From positions 1,087 through 17,448 of the forward strand of contig JAHDII010000034.1 of NCBI GenBank assembly GCA_020630895.1: a stretch of DNA of 16,362 nt, given 5' to 3'. Of this stretch, positions 14,940-16,362 are shown in pieces (within the stretch, counting starts at the first letter, position 1; each line of letters opens with the position of its first letter). The notes under the pieces were generated by a model. It saw only the letters and a list, made by a program, of their open reading frames with translations, made no database searches and was not told the DNA's origin. The DNA comes from Saprospiraceae bacterium (GTDB lineage Bacteria; Bacteroidota; Bacteroidia; Chitinophagales; Saprospiraceae). The position numbers and the translations under genes are program-made.

Positions 14940-15344
14940 ATGAAAGAGTATTTTCAAGCCATAGACAGATATTTTGATTTTAAAGGACGTTCCACAAGAA
15001 GAGAGTTCTGGTATTTTGCTTTAGTCAATGCAATTATCCTTATTGGATTAAATGCATTAGATGTAATAATATTTAAAGGGATTTTCGGAAGTGGTAGTCA
15101 TTTATTTACCGCCTTGTATCAATGTTTTATTTTTATACCAAGCTTTGCATTAGCTGTAAGAAGATTTCATGATACAGGACGTTCTGGAGCATGGATATTG
15201 GTTAGTTTTATCCCAGTGTTGGGTGTGCCATTATTGTTCTTCTTTTATTTATTGAGAAGTGAAGAAGGAGAAAATAAATGGGGCCATAATCCTCATGATT
15301 ATATATATGATTATGACAAAGAAGTCACTGAGTTTTTAGTATAA
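14940..15344 (+). CDS. DUF805 family inner-membrane protein, second copy
   Basis: Small membrane protein of 134 residues with about four hydrophobic helices. Family motifs are FKGRSTRREFWYF (14-26), VRRFHDTGRSGAWIL (73-87), IPVLGVPLL (91-99) and GENKWGHNP (110-118). The ATG start fits the family's normal N-terminus. It is a diverged paralogue of the gene at 12811, from which it is separated by the lipoprotein and VOC genes. The upstream 323-nt gap with palindromes suggests separate transcription; a strong hairpin terminator follows its stop. The family has no established biochemical function. Confidence 0.9.
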   Translation: MKEYFQAIDRYFDFKGRSTRREFWYFALVNAIILIGLNALDVIIFKGIFGSGSHLFTALYQCFIFIPSFALAVRRFHDTGRSGAWILVSFIPVLGVPLLFFFYLLRSEEGENKWGHNPHDYIYDYDKEVTEFLV

Positions 15345-15358
15345 AATATCAACCCTAT

Positions 15359-15392
15359 AAAAAACCCTCCGCGCTAGAGCTGAGGGTTTTTT
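15359..15392. terminator. Bidirectional intrinsic terminator between convergent genes
   Basis: An 11-bp stem, AAAAAACCCTC (15359-15369) with GAGGGTTTTTT (15382-15392), encloses a 12-nt loop. It gives a GC-rich inner stem followed by a run of six T on either strand. It starts 14 nt after the stop of the second DUF805 gene and ends just before the stop of the minus-strand VF530-type gene, so it serves both. Confidence 0.92.
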
Positions 15393-15393
15393 A

Positions 15394-15609
15394 TTATATC
15401 GTATCCAAATATAAATCTTCCACTTTCTTCCGCGCCCAAGGATGTTTTCTTAAAAATTTCAAACTAGACTTTACACTTGGATTGTTATCAAAACATTTCA
15501 CTTTTATCCGTTCATATAATCCTTCCCATTCATATGCTGCAATTAAATAGGTTAGAATGAATTCTAATGTTTTACCATGTAATGGATTATTGGGTTGTTC
15601 ATTTTTCAT
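15394..15609 (-). CDS. VF530 family (DUF2132) small DNA-binding-type protein
   Basis: Complete 71-residue protein of the VF530/DUF2132 family. Recognisable features are NNPLHGKTLEFILTYL (7-22), the central helix with WEGLYERIKVKCF (28-40), NNPSVKSSLKFLRKHPWARKKVE (42-64) and the end DLYL. The family has a small all-helical fold, has been proposed to bind DNA, and has no established physiological role. It is the downstream member of a minus-strand group, 21 nt after the alpha/beta hydrolase gene, and its stop abuts the shared terminator. Confidence 0.92.
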   Translation of the reverse strand: MKNEQPNNPLHGKTLEFILTYLIAAYEWEGLYERIKVKCFDNNPSVKSSLKFLRKHPWARKKVEDLYLDTI

Positions 15610-15630
15610 AAGTGCAAGATAAGATGTTTC

Positions 15631-16293
15631 TTAAACATTTATATAATGTAGCAACATTGGGTTGATAATATCCCTTTTATTATACACCATAAAATGAGTG
15701 CCATTTTTAATGATTTCATCAGGGTTTTTGATTTTAGAAAAAGGAAAAGTACCATCTTGATCTCCATGAATATGAAAAATAGAAGTACGGGAAGGAACAA
15801 GTACAGTTTTCCAAATCGAGAGAGAATACAAAGCCCATTGTAAATAATGATTCGATAAAACATTTGCCATGTCTATGACAAGCTTTTGTTTTTCTGGAGT
15901 TTCTTGTCCATGATATTTACCAAATATAGGAATTGTTTTCTCAACTAATTTTTTAGTAAATAATTTATGAATATATAAAGGGGCGAGTATGGTAAATTGT
16001 AAAGGATTTTCTTTTTGATCTTTGATACTTGAAATTAAAATAATCTTCTCAATCGGAATTAAAGCTGCAATTTCCTGACTTAATAATCCACCTAAAGAAT
16101 GCCCGATTAAAATAATTTTTTGATCCGTTTGAATTTTATCCTGAATCATTCTTTTAGCATAAGCTGTAAAAGATTCCTTTTTTAAAGGTTCAAACCAAGG
16201 TAGATATTCAACATCCATACCAGGGAATTGATATCCTTCAAAAATTCTGTGGTCAGAACCGAGTCCTGGTATGATATAAATTTTCTGCTTCAT
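15631..16293 (-). CDS. Alpha/beta hydrolase
   Basis: Predicted cytoplasmic alpha/beta-fold hydrolase of 220 residues. The oxyanion region is IIPGLGSDHRIF (7-18). The nucleophile elbow is GHSLGG (64-69) with Ser66. The acid is probably Asp180 in HIHGDQDGTFP (174-184), and the base is His200 in NGTHFMVY (197-204). The triad is therefore complete. There is no signal peptide, and the short cap region (about 95-165) is modest. The substrate is unknown; esterase or thioesterase-like activity is plausible. The ATG overlaps the stop of an upstream minus-strand reading frame (ATGA), suggesting an operon with that gene and the VF530-type gene. Confidence 0.88.
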   Translation of the reverse strand: MKQKIYIIPGLGSDHRIFEGYQFPGMDVEYLPWFEPLKKESFTAYAKRMIQDKIQTDQKIILIGHSLGGLLSQEIAALIPIEKIILISSIKDQKENPLQFTILAPLYIHKLFTKKLVEKTIPIFGKYHGQETPEKQKLVIDMANVLSNHYLQWALYSLSIWKTVLVPSRTSIFHIHGDQDGTFPFSKIKNPDEIIKNGTHFMVYNKRDIINPMLLHYINV

Positions 16294-16362
16294 TTAATGT
16301 TACGATTAATAAAGTCTTGAATTTTTTGGTTCGTTTTTGTTTCAAGACAAAAATGAACAGAA
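16290..16362 (-). CDS. Partial 3' end of an upstream minus-strand gene
   Basis: Reading the minus strand from the window edge, 23 codons are open and end in a TGA that overlaps the start of the alpha/beta hydrolase gene as ATGA. The readable tail ends in KIQDFINRNIK. It is too short to assign to a family; the overlap typical of coupled genes is the main reason to call it. Confidence 0.5.
   Translation of the reverse strand, partial: SVHFCLETKTNQKIQDFINRNIK

Noticed and set aside
1..16362. CRISPR array, tRNA, rRNA or insertion sequence with transposase
   Set aside because: I saw no regularly spaced direct repeats, no cloverleaf-like or rRNA-like segment and no transposase reading frame on either strand.

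Overview
The window is strongly AT-rich, and its genes have little Shine-Dalgarno sequence and many TAATG or near-zero gene junctions. The gene content is a Wzm/Wzt exporter, an LFSC-type lipoprotein, two DUF805 proteins and a VF530 protein. Together these suggest a Bacteroidota chromosome; that assignment is inferred from style and content, not from a marker gene.

Layout. (1) Positions 1-2753, plus strand: ABC exporter permease (Wzm-type, apparently missing its N-terminus), its ATPase Wzt with a C-terminal glycan-binding-type domain, and a SAM methyltransferase, linked by 1-nt and 8-nt overlaps. (2) 2746-3687, minus strand: a UDP-glucuronate-4-epimerase-like SDR enzyme whose end overlaps the methyltransferase end by 8 bp. 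(3) 3801-12729, plus strand: a very compact run of UbiA-type prenyltransferase, glutamine-dependent asparagine synthetase homologue, radical SAM protein with an N-terminal twitch-type cluster site, a glycosyltransferase with a large internal insertion, two tandem paralogous DMD glycosyltransferases, a membrane-anchored SGNH hydrolase and a YbaK-type deacylase. Gaps run from a 1-nt overlap to 21 nt. (4) 12811-15344, plus strand: two DUF805 membrane proteins flanking a lipoprotein and a VOC protein, with a 323-nt gene-free stretch carrying two strong related palindromes. (5) 15394-16362, minus strand: VF530-type small protein, alpha/beta hydrolase, and the tail of another gene. A bidirectional terminator separates regions 4 and 5.

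How it may work together. Regions 1-3 read as part of an ABC-transporter-dependent surface polysaccharide locus. Three glycosyltransferases would build a chain, Wzm/Wzt would export it, and the methyltransferase and SGNH hydrolase could decorate or cap it. The uronate epimerase next to an AsnB-type amidotransferase suggests an amidated uronic acid (uronamide). The UbiA and radical SAM steps have no obvious role in a standard polysaccharide pathway. They are the best candidates for undescribed chemistry. Regions 4-5 look like ordinary accessory or housekeeping genes.
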